DNA from: Scalesia atractyloides
Taxonomy: Eukaryota; Streptophyta; Magnoliopsida; Asterales; Asteraceae
NCBI GenBank assembly: GCA_947069175.1
Contig: CAMTDV010000015.1
Coordinates: 25,312,249-25,376,248 of the forward strand
DNA length: 64,000 bases
Direction: 5' to 3'
Shown here: positions 55,401-64,000 of the stretch, in pieces
Layout: every line of letters begins with the position of its first letter
Numbering within the stretch: the first letter of the stretch is position 1
Translations under genes and position numbers: made by a program
The notes under the pieces: generated by a model
What the model was told of the DNA's origin: nothing
Seen by the model: only the letters and a program-made list of their open reading frames with translations
Database searches by the model: none

Positions 55401-57540
55401 ACTAACCCAGCTATTATTTTACTAACTTTTAATTTTACCGCATAGATTAATAATTCATCAAGTTATTAATTTATACAAAACTCATTTTATTTTTTATTGA
55501 ATAATTAGTATATTACGATTTCAAATTCGAATTTAACTTCCCTTTCCTTAATTAAATATGTTAATATGTTATTTTTTAATCAAATCATTATAACTTTCCT
55601 TAATTAAATATTTGAATATGTTATTTTTTAATCAAATTATTATAACTATTTCAATATCTTATATATTTATATTTTACTCATATATTGTAGGTGTTCAATT
55701 CTGGAGAGATTTCAAAAGATATCAGAATCATTTGATGTTCCTATGTTGGAATTTCAATCTATTCCTCTAGAATTTTTCTAAGGTTATATCAATTTTTTTA
55801 TAGTTTTGATTATCATTTTTTAAAATTATGTTTATGATTTGTTTTGATTACCATTTTTTAAATACTACCATTTTTTTACCTTTACACCTGAATAAAAGCT
55901 TAACAGGTAAATATATATTTTTTTACACTATCGTTTATATTCATTTTCTCATTCAGGGTTGTTTTTTAAATAGGTATCATCAGTAATATCAAAATCAATA
56001 AAAACTGGTTGAGCCCCTGCATAAAACTTATAAACAGGTAAGTTCTTATAATTTAAGTAAGTTAAATTGAAGAACCATTTGTTGATATTAACATTTTGAA
56101 CACGAGAAATATACTTGATGTTTGGGAATATGTTGGAGATCTCTATGCTCATTACACAAGCATTGAGGTAACCTTTTTAATTAAAAATGGATCTTTTCAT
56201 GTATCTTTTTTATATAATTAGACGTAATCACATGATTTGATCATTGAATTGCAGAGTTATGGCATGGTTTCAGTAAACAAGGATGTGAGTTTTCATTTCA
56301 TGGATTAAAGGTACCAGTACTTTCTATTTCAGTTATTAGCTATAGAGATAGGAAATTGTTCTCATCTCACATTATCTATAGAAATCAATTACTGGTCAAC
56401 TTTTTTTTTCAATTTGAAGTGATGTTTAATATCTATATTTTCCAAACTATATAATGCTAAAATTTTATGCAAACTATGGTTTCATTTGGGACCCAACCGG
56501 TCCGAAAGAGGAAGGGGTCATTTGGATAGGTCTGCCTTTGATTTGTTAGTTTTAGTTTTTCAATTTTCTAGTTAGAATATATATATGCTTGGCAAAGTAG
56601 ACATGTCGGATTGGGTGTCAGGTCAAAATGAGCCAGCCTAAATAGATTCTAAGCAAGACGAGTTCGAAAAAAAACTTGGGTCAAAACAAGTTATACATGC
56701 AATGGACACGACTTAAAGAGTCCCTTTTACAAAAAGAAAAAAATGACAAATCGGCATATTAAGGCAATTAGGTGACTTTCAATGGCATTTTCATCAAAAC
56801 TCACTATTGAAGCCTTTACACTCCATACTTATGCTCAACAAGTTTTAGATATTGTTGAAAACAAGTTTTAACCATTTATGTATGAATTCAACATATGTTT
56901 AAGTCGGTAGTAAGATATAGCCTATCATGTGACCGAACATATTTTGTAGGAATGACAGTTGTAACATTTATTCCTATTAATACAAAGATTATGGATTTTA
57001 ACATGGTAGACATCTTCCAAAAAAGTTTTTTTTATTTTAATTTTATATCTGAAAGTTGAATATGATTATCTTTCTGAAATTAGTATAGATTGTGAAATGA
57101 GTGTGTGAATACCAAATTAATATATGATTTGATTATTTGAAAAACTCAATATCCCCTGTTGTATTTTCCCAATTTAAATTGTGGTCGAATGTACTGGTTA
57201 AATTCACTTGTTAATATTTTTTTTTTAATTTTGTATACTTTTTGTGAACATGTCTTCCACTGGAGCTTAGTTACCTTTTGATATTATTTAATATTTGTCT
57301 TTTAATTTGCAGATCTATAATGATGGTCGTAGCCAGAAATTCTAGATGGCTCTGAGAAAGAGTAACTGTTGTTCGTCTCGAGACACTTTAATTCTTAATA
57401 AAGGAAAAAAAAATAATGTTTTCTACTTCAATGCATTTTAACTATATTTTCACTTTGTCAATAAATAATTTATGTAATATGTTGCTTTTGTATTTATATT
57501 ATTTATACACTTTGTGATAATGTAGAGTAAATTTTCGACT

Positions 57541-57565
57541 TGCGAAGTTCGCAGATATAACCTAG
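57541..57565 (+). other. Helitron 3' terminus 2 (hairpin plus CTAG)
   Basis: The 6-bp stem TGCGAA/TTCGCA around one G is followed by 8 bp and a terminal CTAG, with T next. Confidence 0.7.
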
Positions 57566-58034
57566 TTAGATACAATCAAAATTATAGGAATAGAAATAGA
57601 AATGTAGATGAGAAACGAATAAGAGAGCTATTTATAACTACCTTTATCCTTAAAATTAAGAATTGGGCTTGATAAGAGGGCTTTTAATAAAATAAAAAGG
57701 TTATTTTAACAAAATATATTAGGCCTCGATTTTGTTTGGTTTATTCTTTTTTTCTTAAACTAGTGGGCTATTTTTGAGTGCTCCACCTAAGATGGTAGAG
57801 GTTCTTCGTGAAAGTTAAGCAAAGTTCGGTGGTTCCCTTTCATTGCACCTCATCCAATGACAAAGACTCCAAAAAACACTCAAAACACAAATCAAATATT
57901 ATTTATCTCATCTACCCAAATACATTTTATTGCAAATTCTAAGCATTCAACTCTAATTGATCTTGTTTAACTATAAGAATCCATTTTCACTTAAACATGA
58001 TTCAGTTTCAACCAAAACTAGTTAATTAGCACTA

Positions 58035-58230
58035 GTGACGAAGCTTGAGATTTCCGACTGATGAGGTCAAAAACGTATATACCTAAAAAATTATAAAACC
58101 GAAGGGTTGAAAACGTATATACCTGAAAATTCTACACGAAAACTATATACTAGATACTACTGAGCAAAAAGTTCGGTAGGTCGAGCGAAACCCCCCCCCC
58201 CCCCACGGCCCCCACTATGTTACGCCCTTG
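58035..58230 (+). mobile_element. MITE-like insertion with 10-bp flanking repeat
   Basis: The perfect direct repeat ATTAGCACTA at 58025-58034 and 58231-58240 encloses about 196 bp starting GTGACGAAGCTTGAG and ending GTTACGCCCTTG. The ends show only weak inverted similarity (GACGAAG against CAAGGGCG). It includes an internal GTATATACCT repeat and a run of 14 C (58191-58204). Confidence 0.6.
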
Positions 58231-58709
58231 ATTAGCACTAAAACTACAAGCCAACTTCAGATGGTCATAGATATAAAATCTAACAAGCATTTCATAAATG
58301 TATCAAACCGAACTGTTATCGACCAAATGTCCGCTGTAAAATGAGGATAATCCTACTAGAGTATAAGATATCACAAATTAAACTTATTCTAATTTTATTG
58401 ATTATAACTATATTATAATAACTATTTATAAAACAAAACCAGTCTAAATATGTAAAATTCATTTATACCCAAAGGTGTGGCTCATATCCAAAGTCCCTCC
58501 AATGAACCTTTCATAACCGTTAAAGTACAACCCACTCAACACAAAGTACAACCCATCAATGCACAACACCTCAAATCCATTGACTGCCAACATAACAACC
58601 ACTTTTCCCTCCACCAATCTCTCTCATCCCCTCTTTCCCCCTAAACAACCTCCCCCAACCCCTAAATTCACCTCAAACTCTCTCCATCCACCACCATCTC
58701 ACCGGAAAA
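58231..58709 (+). promoter_or_regulatory. upstream region of the 14-3-3 gene
   Basis: AT-rich sequence turns C/A-rich from about 58530 (ACAACCCATC, CTCTCATCCCC), as in plant 5' leaders. No convincing TATA box was seen near the start. Confidence 0.35.
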
Positions 58710-61700
58710 ATGTCGCTACCGGCGCGCGAACAGCATGTCTACATGGCGAAACTGGCCGAACAAGCCGAGCGCTACGACGAAATGGTCGAATTCATGGAAA
58801 AAGTGTCCGAAACCGACGAACTGACCGTCGAAGAAAGGAATTTGCTCTCGGTTGCGTACAAGAACGTGATCGGGGCTCGTCGTGCGTCGTGGAGGATCAT
58901 ATCGTCGATCGAGCAGAAAGAGGAGTCACGAGGGAATGAGGATCATGTGAAGGTGATCAAGGAGTATAGAGCGAAGATCGAAGCGGAGCTTACGAGGGTT
59001 TGTGAGGGGATTTTGAAGCTGCTGGACACGAGATTGATTCCGAAGGCGAGTACGGGTGATTCGAAGGTGTTTTATTTGAAGATGAAGGGGGATTATCATC
59101 GGTATCTTGCTGAGTTTAAGACAGCTGGTGAAAGGAAAGATGCAGCTGAGAGTACTCTTACTGCTTATAAGTCTGCTCAGGTTGAGTTTTTTATGTTTTG
59201 AATTTGTGTGTGTATGATATTGTTGTATTTGGCTCTGTTTACGGTCCGGTTCGAGTGGTTTCCAAGAATTTCTGTGTCAAACTGGGCCGGCTGGCAGTGG
59301 CGGATTCAGAAATATTTTCCAGGGGTTCCTTTTGGTAGATTCTCATTATTTTTTTTCCAAATTATACAAGGTTTTCACTAACTTTTTCAATTTTTTTCCA
59401 AACCGAAAAGGTTCTTAGGAACCCAGGAACCCCCTTGGATCCGCCACTGCCGGCTGGGGTTTGGTTTGGTTTTGGTGGTTTGGGAAGGTGATTTTTTTAA
59501 TATGGAGTCATACCATTAGATCTTGAAAGTTTTGTAAAATAATATGGGTAACATTTTACCTTGTAAGTATTATAGCGTTTATGGAAAAAAGTTCAAAAAA
59601 ATTCAAGAGCATGAAACTGTTTAATTTAATAATCTATATGTATTATAAATGTTACATTTATATATGTGGAAAAAAGGTTGTTTTGTATTTATTGTTTATT
59701 AACATCATGGGCAGTTCTGTCTACCCGGTTGGTTTTAAACCGTAAATCAAACCATAAAACCCGGTTTTCCAACCCTGTTAGATTCATATATGTGTAAAGA
59801 AAAATTATTCTTACTTTTTATTAAATTATAATAAGATTTTTTTTTCAGTTTTATAAATATATAGGATTGTTCGGTTTACCCAAGTCGTGAATCCCGGTTT
59901 TTCAAACGTGTTAGATTCATATACGCGAAAAAACTATTTTTACTTTTTATTAAAACAAAAAAATTTGACTTTTTTTGTTACCTTTTATAAAGATACGGGG
60001 CTGTTCGCTTTAGCCGGTTGGTTCTAATCCATAAACTAAACCATGAAACCCGGCTTTTCAAACTCTAAACCGAACTGTATTACTCCTAACCAAGCCAAAC
60101 AGGCAGATTTAACTCGGTTATGACAGTTTCGTCAGATTCGACAGTTTTTGAACATCCTTTAGAAGCTTATATGATCTGTATTTGCCAATGAATTCAGTGA
60201 ATATGGTGAAATTGAGCTCGATCATATGCTGTGTTGATTTGATCATCTGAACCAATCTTGTATGCATTCGTTAAATCATTTTCATTATTTGCAGGATATA
60301 GCAAACAGTGAACTTGCACCAACACACCCTATTCGCCTTGGACTGGCTCTTAATTTCTCTGTGTTTTACTATGAGATTTTGAACTCTCCTGACCGAGCTT
60401 GTAGCCTTGCCAAACAGGTATCAGCTTCAAAACTTCATACCAAATTCAGATTTATGTAAGTGTGGTAAACAGGTGTTTGCAGGGTCAACACGACGCATTT
60501 AACCCGATTTTTTTTATTTTTAATATTTGTATAATATGCTCTAAAAGTGTAATTTAACACGAAAAATAAAAACGTATGTAAAAAAATTCACGTTTGAATT
60601 ATAAAAATTTATGTCAGTTTCTCTTTTCCTTTTTTTAATTTTGGCATAAATTACCAGACAATTCACTAGCCTACCTGTTCAATCTGGACCCAACCCGTTT
60701 AGCTAAGCAGTGATGGGCCCGAATCTGACATGAACCCATTTAGACTACGCTTGAGTGTCGTGTTAGGTTTGTATCGTGTCACAAATTCAATCCTATCAAC
60801 TTGTTTTAACCCAAAGTGACATGATTGTGTGTTTATTTTCCCTTGTTCAGGCTTTTGATGAAGCAATTGCTGAGTTGGACACCTTGGGTGAGGAGTCCTA
60901 CAAAGATAGCACCTTGATCATGCAACTCCTTCGTGACAACCTCACTCTCTGGACCTCTGATATGCAGGTATAAATGTCGTCTTTCTAGATTTGGAAATTT
61001 GGACCTACTTAGTTATGATTTAATCGATTTTGATTATGTTTTATCTCTAACGGGTCAAATCAAAACACTCAGCTAAAAAATAACATGTCAAAAGTCATCC
61101 AAATTGTATTTTGGCACCTCTAAGTTTTCTTTTTTTTTTTCTTTCTATTGAGGCCCAAAGTAATTTTTCCTACTAATGGGCTTGGGCCAACCCTGGTCAA
61201 AGGACCAATTAAGCTTGACATCACTAACCATTTAAATGGTTAGACCAAGACCCACTAATCTGAGAACCATATTGGCTCATTGGTCTGGTCTTTCTATGCA
61301 TCTGTAGTGGTACACAAATCGGTTATTATTCCTAACCGATTTGGTTAATCTAACCGTCGGTTATTTTCTTATTTTTACTTTAACTGGTTCGGTTATTCAC
61401 TTTAACCAGTTTGGTTAATAACCGGGTTTTCTCCGGTTAATTAACTAGTTTTTCCTATTTTTTCGGTTTTTTAATCTTTTAACTGGAAAATCGGTTGAAA
61501 AATAGTTCCTTTTAAAACATCTCTAAACGGGTACGAACCTACAGTTAAAGAAAACCACTAAACGGTTACTCCTCAATCGGTTATTAACCTGTTTCGGTTA
61601 TTCAACTGGTTTTTTGTGCATCTCTACAAATGTTGATGTGAATTTGGGGTTTCTTTGAATGCAGGAGGATGGAGGTGATGAAATTAAGGAAGCTGCTGGT

Positions 61701-61736
61701 GGTGGAAAGCAAAGTGAGGAGCAACCACCACAGTGA
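58710..61736 (+). CDS. GRF: 14-3-3 protein, non-epsilon type (four exons, 260 aa)
   Basis: 14-3-3 proteins are dimeric adaptors that bind phosphoserine/threonine motifs on enzymes, transporters and signalling proteins in cytosol and nucleus. Exons are 58710-59180, 60295-60417, 60851-60967 and 61665-61736, all on codon boundaries with GT-AG introns, giving 783 nt. Helices 1-2 start MSLPAREQHVYMAKLAEQAE. Signature 1, RNLLSVAYKNV, is at 43-53 and signature 2, YKDSTLIMQLLRDN, starts at 215. The phosphopeptide-binding residues Lys51, Arg58, Arg131 and Tyr132 are all present. The variable acidic and Gly/Gln tail EDGGDEIKEAAGGGKQ fills exon 4. The four-exon structure fits the non-epsilon group. The ATG lies in a leader rich in C and A and is the first in frame. 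No lesion was seen. Intron 1 holds a hAT MITE and tandem repeats. Confidence 0.97.
59295..59449 (+). mobile_element. hAT-type MITE in 14-3-3 intron 1
   Basis: Inverted ends CAGTGGCGGATTCAG and TTGGATCCGCCACTG enclose 155 bp, flanked by a perfect 8-bp TSD CCGGCTGG (59287-59294 and 59450-59457). It is the same family as 26383-26518. Confidence 0.93.
59700..60110 (+). repeat. three degenerate tandem units in 14-3-3 intron 1
   Basis: Units of about 140-150 bp start near 59710, 59868 and 60000. Each runs CTGTTCGGTTTA(A/G)CC, then AAACCATGAAACCCGG, then CAAAC.TGTTAGATTCATATA followed by an A/T-rich tail. The third is cut short. Confidence 0.65.
61310..61625. repeat. CGGTTA/TAACCG-rich degenerate repeat in 14-3-3 intron 3
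   Basis: Many GGTTA and TAACC words in both orientations recall the GGTACC repeat near DAHP synthase in style, but with a different word. Confidence 0.5.
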
Positions 61737-63032
61737 GGCCTCATGCTAAGATTCTTGTCTTTGTTTTAATATTTATTAGATAAATTTTACAAAATGGCTT
61801 TTGAATTTTTGGTTAATAATCAAATGTTTTAATACATTTTGGAGGAGAACATGATAGTTTCTTTATTTATTTACATATGTGTACTTGTATTATTCATGCA
61901 AAACATCATTGTTGTAGAAATGGTGTTGGACATGATTTACATATATGTAATATGTATTGTATTTTGTTTCCATCAAAGAAAATAATGATTTCTTCTGAAA
62001 TTTAACTATACATGTCAAACATATTCTGTGTTAAACAAAATGAAAGGTTCAGCTCGGGTTCGAGTATTTAATCCAAGCTGAGAGATGAGCTTGTATTCCG
62101 CTAGTATTCAACTCGAGCTAACTCGTGTTAGGATAAAAACAAGTTTTAGCCGTCGAGTTACTCGAAATCGACTCACTAAAAACTCGAACTAAATGAGCTT
62201 GTGCCCCAACTTCATATACACTTATGAGCCCAAACAAACCTAATATCTATATAAATATAGTAATTTGTATTTCATATGAAAAATATATTAAATCATTACA
62301 ATGAAAATAACTACATACTATATATTATTATATTATAAAAAATATATACATGTATACAATGAAAAATCAAATAATAAACGAGTCAAGGTTTAGACATAGA
62401 GCTCTTGGTTTTATTTTAATATCTTATGTTTTAGTGTTTTATAATTAAAAAGTTAAAATATTATGTATAAAATCAATATCCAATTATATTAGTTTCAAAT
62501 AACACAATATCAACTACCAATTTACAACAAGAAATATAAAGGAATCAAACAACTGATCTGACTATGCTAAACACTGCTAAAAAGCAAATATTGTTACATT
62601 GGGAAACAACTGTTAAGCTATCCTCGGTTGCTTTGTTGAATGAGAGAACTACCCTTTAGCTCAAAAGTTCAAATAAACAAACTGGTTTGAGCCAAATCAG
62701 CTCGAGCTGAATTAATGAGTATACATCTATGGACCATGTTGACAAAATCAAGAACGAACATAAACGCATGTTTAATCAGGATCAAACAAGATTCCTTAAA
62801 CTGAACTAATGGCATGAGTTGAGATCATGTTACTGCTTGATTCAATCACTCCAAGCAGAAAAATATACAAGTTATTAGACTTTTCAAACATGAAAGTCAA
62901 TTTTACAAAACTTACTCTGCACTACTTATAAAAACATACAAGTCTTTACACTTTTCGCGTAATGGCCCGATTATATTATTGACTCGACTCGTTTTGCTCA
63001 TTTCATCATCATAAGTTGGCATATCGAGTGTT
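61737..63032. other. intergenic region between convergent genes
   Basis: This is the 3' region of 14-3-3 and of the minus-strand gene. It is AT-rich, with scattered CTCGAGCT and AACTCGA words around 62050-62200 and 62690-62720. Nothing else was recognised. Confidence 0.4.
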
Positions 63033-63573
63033 TCACAGTTTGAGTTTTGAGAAGTCAAGTTTAGGGACAGCGTACGAGTATGCCTCGTAGTTGATGTTTT
63101 GACCCAAACAACTCATCTTTGTAAGAGTCGTTATCAAATCGACCTGAAAAACAAGATAAAGAATTTTATCATGTCTCAGGATAAAAGGCATTATCAAATC
63201 GACTTTTATAAAATTTATCAGAAAAAACTAAACCATTACATTTTACAAAAATAGGCGAACAACAACACCTAAGTTTGAAAATTCTGAGTTTTTTTGTTTA
63301 GAAACCCCACGTTTTATTTGCAATTTCACAGAATTGTTGGTTAGATTGCGATGAAAAGTCGATTACAGTAGTTTAAAAGGTTTGACCCGGTTCAGTAAAC
63401 AATGTGGCCCGGACCGGATTTGTGGATCGGATGCTAACCTCATAGTCGGTTTGGGAGACCGTTTCTCTGCTCCGTTGGTATTTTTCGACCCATTTAGCAA
63501 CATCTGGATCCGTTGCTAATTTGGCTTCAGTTGCCAGTTGATCTGGACCCAAGAATGCAGACATTACTGCCAG
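63033..63573 (-). CDS. APX4: thylakoid lumen ascorbate peroxidase-like protein (TL29/APX4), last two exons
   Basis: On the minus strand, exon 63573-63439 (45 codons, after a TTTTGCAG acceptor) encodes LAVMSAFLGPDQLATEAKLA through QTDYE. Exon 63143-63033 encodes VDLITTLTKMSCLGQNINYE through FSKLKL and stops at 63035-63033. The intron is 63438-63144 (GT-AG), phase 0. The peptide matches my memory of the C-terminus of TL29/APX4, a thylakoid lumen protein related to ascorbate peroxidases but thought to lack peroxidase activity. Earlier exons were not seen up to 64000 and should lie beyond the window. The 63579 ATG frame start is inside the intron and is not the real start. The identification is from recall, so moderately sure. 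Confidence 0.75.
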
Positions 63574-64000
63574 CTGCAAAATTTAATGAAGACAAATTTA
63601 TTGGATCTGTAAAAGGTGGTAATATTCACCAATTTATTATATATAAATGGGCTGATTCGGGTTAAATTTCATGTTAAATGGGTGCTTTAAAGTGAAACGG
63701 GGCGGAATTTGACCCGAAGTGTATTTAAATGCTTTTCAACCTCTAAAAATCTGTTAATTAAACAATAAATTAATACCATAATGATATAATTTTGTAAGAA
63801 TATTTTGTACATTAAAAGTTTTGAAATACAAGTGAAATGAAAATGAAAGAAAAAATTGGCGGGTCGACTCAACCCGACCAAACCCGTTTTGACGTGTACT
63901 AAAAGTCATCTTGTGACCACTGTTTTTTTTTTTTTGGCTGAGCGCGTTCTACATGCTCGGTGAGTTATCCGGCTAAGATAATTTAGGATACTTGACTCTC
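63574..64000 (-). other. probable intron of the APX4/TL29 gene
   Basis: No exon-like coding was found, and the minus-strand frame at 63687-63881 is AT-rich and unsupported. It includes a TTTTTTTTTTTGGC stretch and ends without recognisable features. Confidence 0.4.

Larger units (their letters stand above)
49560..57565 (+). mobile_element. Helitron-like block 2, interrupted by a solo LTR
   Basis: It ends in stem TGCGAA/TTCGCA (57541-57553), spacer GATATAAC and CTAG (57562-57565) followed by T, the Helitron 3' signature. The left part is a long direct duplication: 49701-50575 is repeated at 50844-51667 and continues after the inserted LTR at 55051-55115. Short exon-like pieces (for example 55690-55790 and 57313-57360) suggest captured gene fragments, but none was identified. 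No helicase was found. The 5' end is unclear and need not coincide with 49560. Confidence 0.5.

Noticed and set aside
58559..58939. 126-aa ORF overlapping 14-3-3 exon 1
   Set aside because: Out-of-frame reading of leader and exon 1, while the 14-3-3 frame is unambiguous.

Overview
The window is plant nuclear DNA, from a dicot and most probably Asteraceae. The dicot call rests on short exons, AT-rich introns and chloroplast and 14-3-3 gene structures. The family-level guess is only an inference from the style of the retroelements. Three host genes are visible. They are a five-exon class II DAHP synthase (23846-27781, +, 518 aa, plastid shikimate pathway), a four-exon 14-3-3 protein (58710-61736, +, 260 aa), and the last two exons of a gene read as APX4/TL29 (63033-63573, -). 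They are unrelated in function and separated by transposon blocks.

Layout. 1-10126: a young Ty3/Gypsy chromovirus (element A), with the end of its 5' LTR, a tRNA-iMet primer site, an unusual ORF before gag, a gag with a likely 83-nt intron, an almost intact polyprotein with chromodomain, and a 3.08-kb 3' LTR. It sits in a minus-strand Tat/Athila-like remnant (10127-~11730). 11735-13720: an LTR stub, an unassigned ORF and a decayed minus-strand Ty1/copia integrase. 13850-20568: a duplicated region ending in a Helitron terminus, with two divergent small ORFs that each have a TATA box. 20782-23510: a MULE-like element with 9-bp TSDs, a tRNA-derived SINE and a GGTACC-rich repeat. 23846-27781: DAHP synthase, with a SINE and a hAT MITE in its introns. 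29947-31219: a second long-TIR MULE.

31640-49559 is a nested stack dated by exact target-site duplications. The oldest layer is a decayed chromovirus. A Cassandra-like insertion carrying a 5S rRNA domain interrupts its protease/RT linker, and a non-coding LARD-like LTR element (32205-43613, TSD TCGTT) interrupts its protease. The 3' LTR of that LARD is itself split by a solo LTR of the element A family (40493-43392, TSD CAAGG). 49560-57565 is a second Helitron-like block, split by a 3.4-kb minus-strand solo LTR (TSD TTTAT) that holds a 342-bp perfect palindrome and a 14-bp minisatellite. 57566-64000 holds the 14-3-3 gene, small MITEs and the APX4/TL29 exons.

The observations that most merit follow-up are structured, apparently pairing-conserved motifs in the LTR elements. 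One is a hairpin directly before the polypurine tract that is shared by three families, including the non-coding one. Another is a five-hairpin array in the element A LTR. A third is an array of at least 14 CAAGTTCGCCCGAACTTG palindromes around the promoter of the oldest LTR. The latter two arrays and the tract hairpin show paired substitutions that keep the symmetry. All comparisons were made by eye, and no alignments or searches were run.
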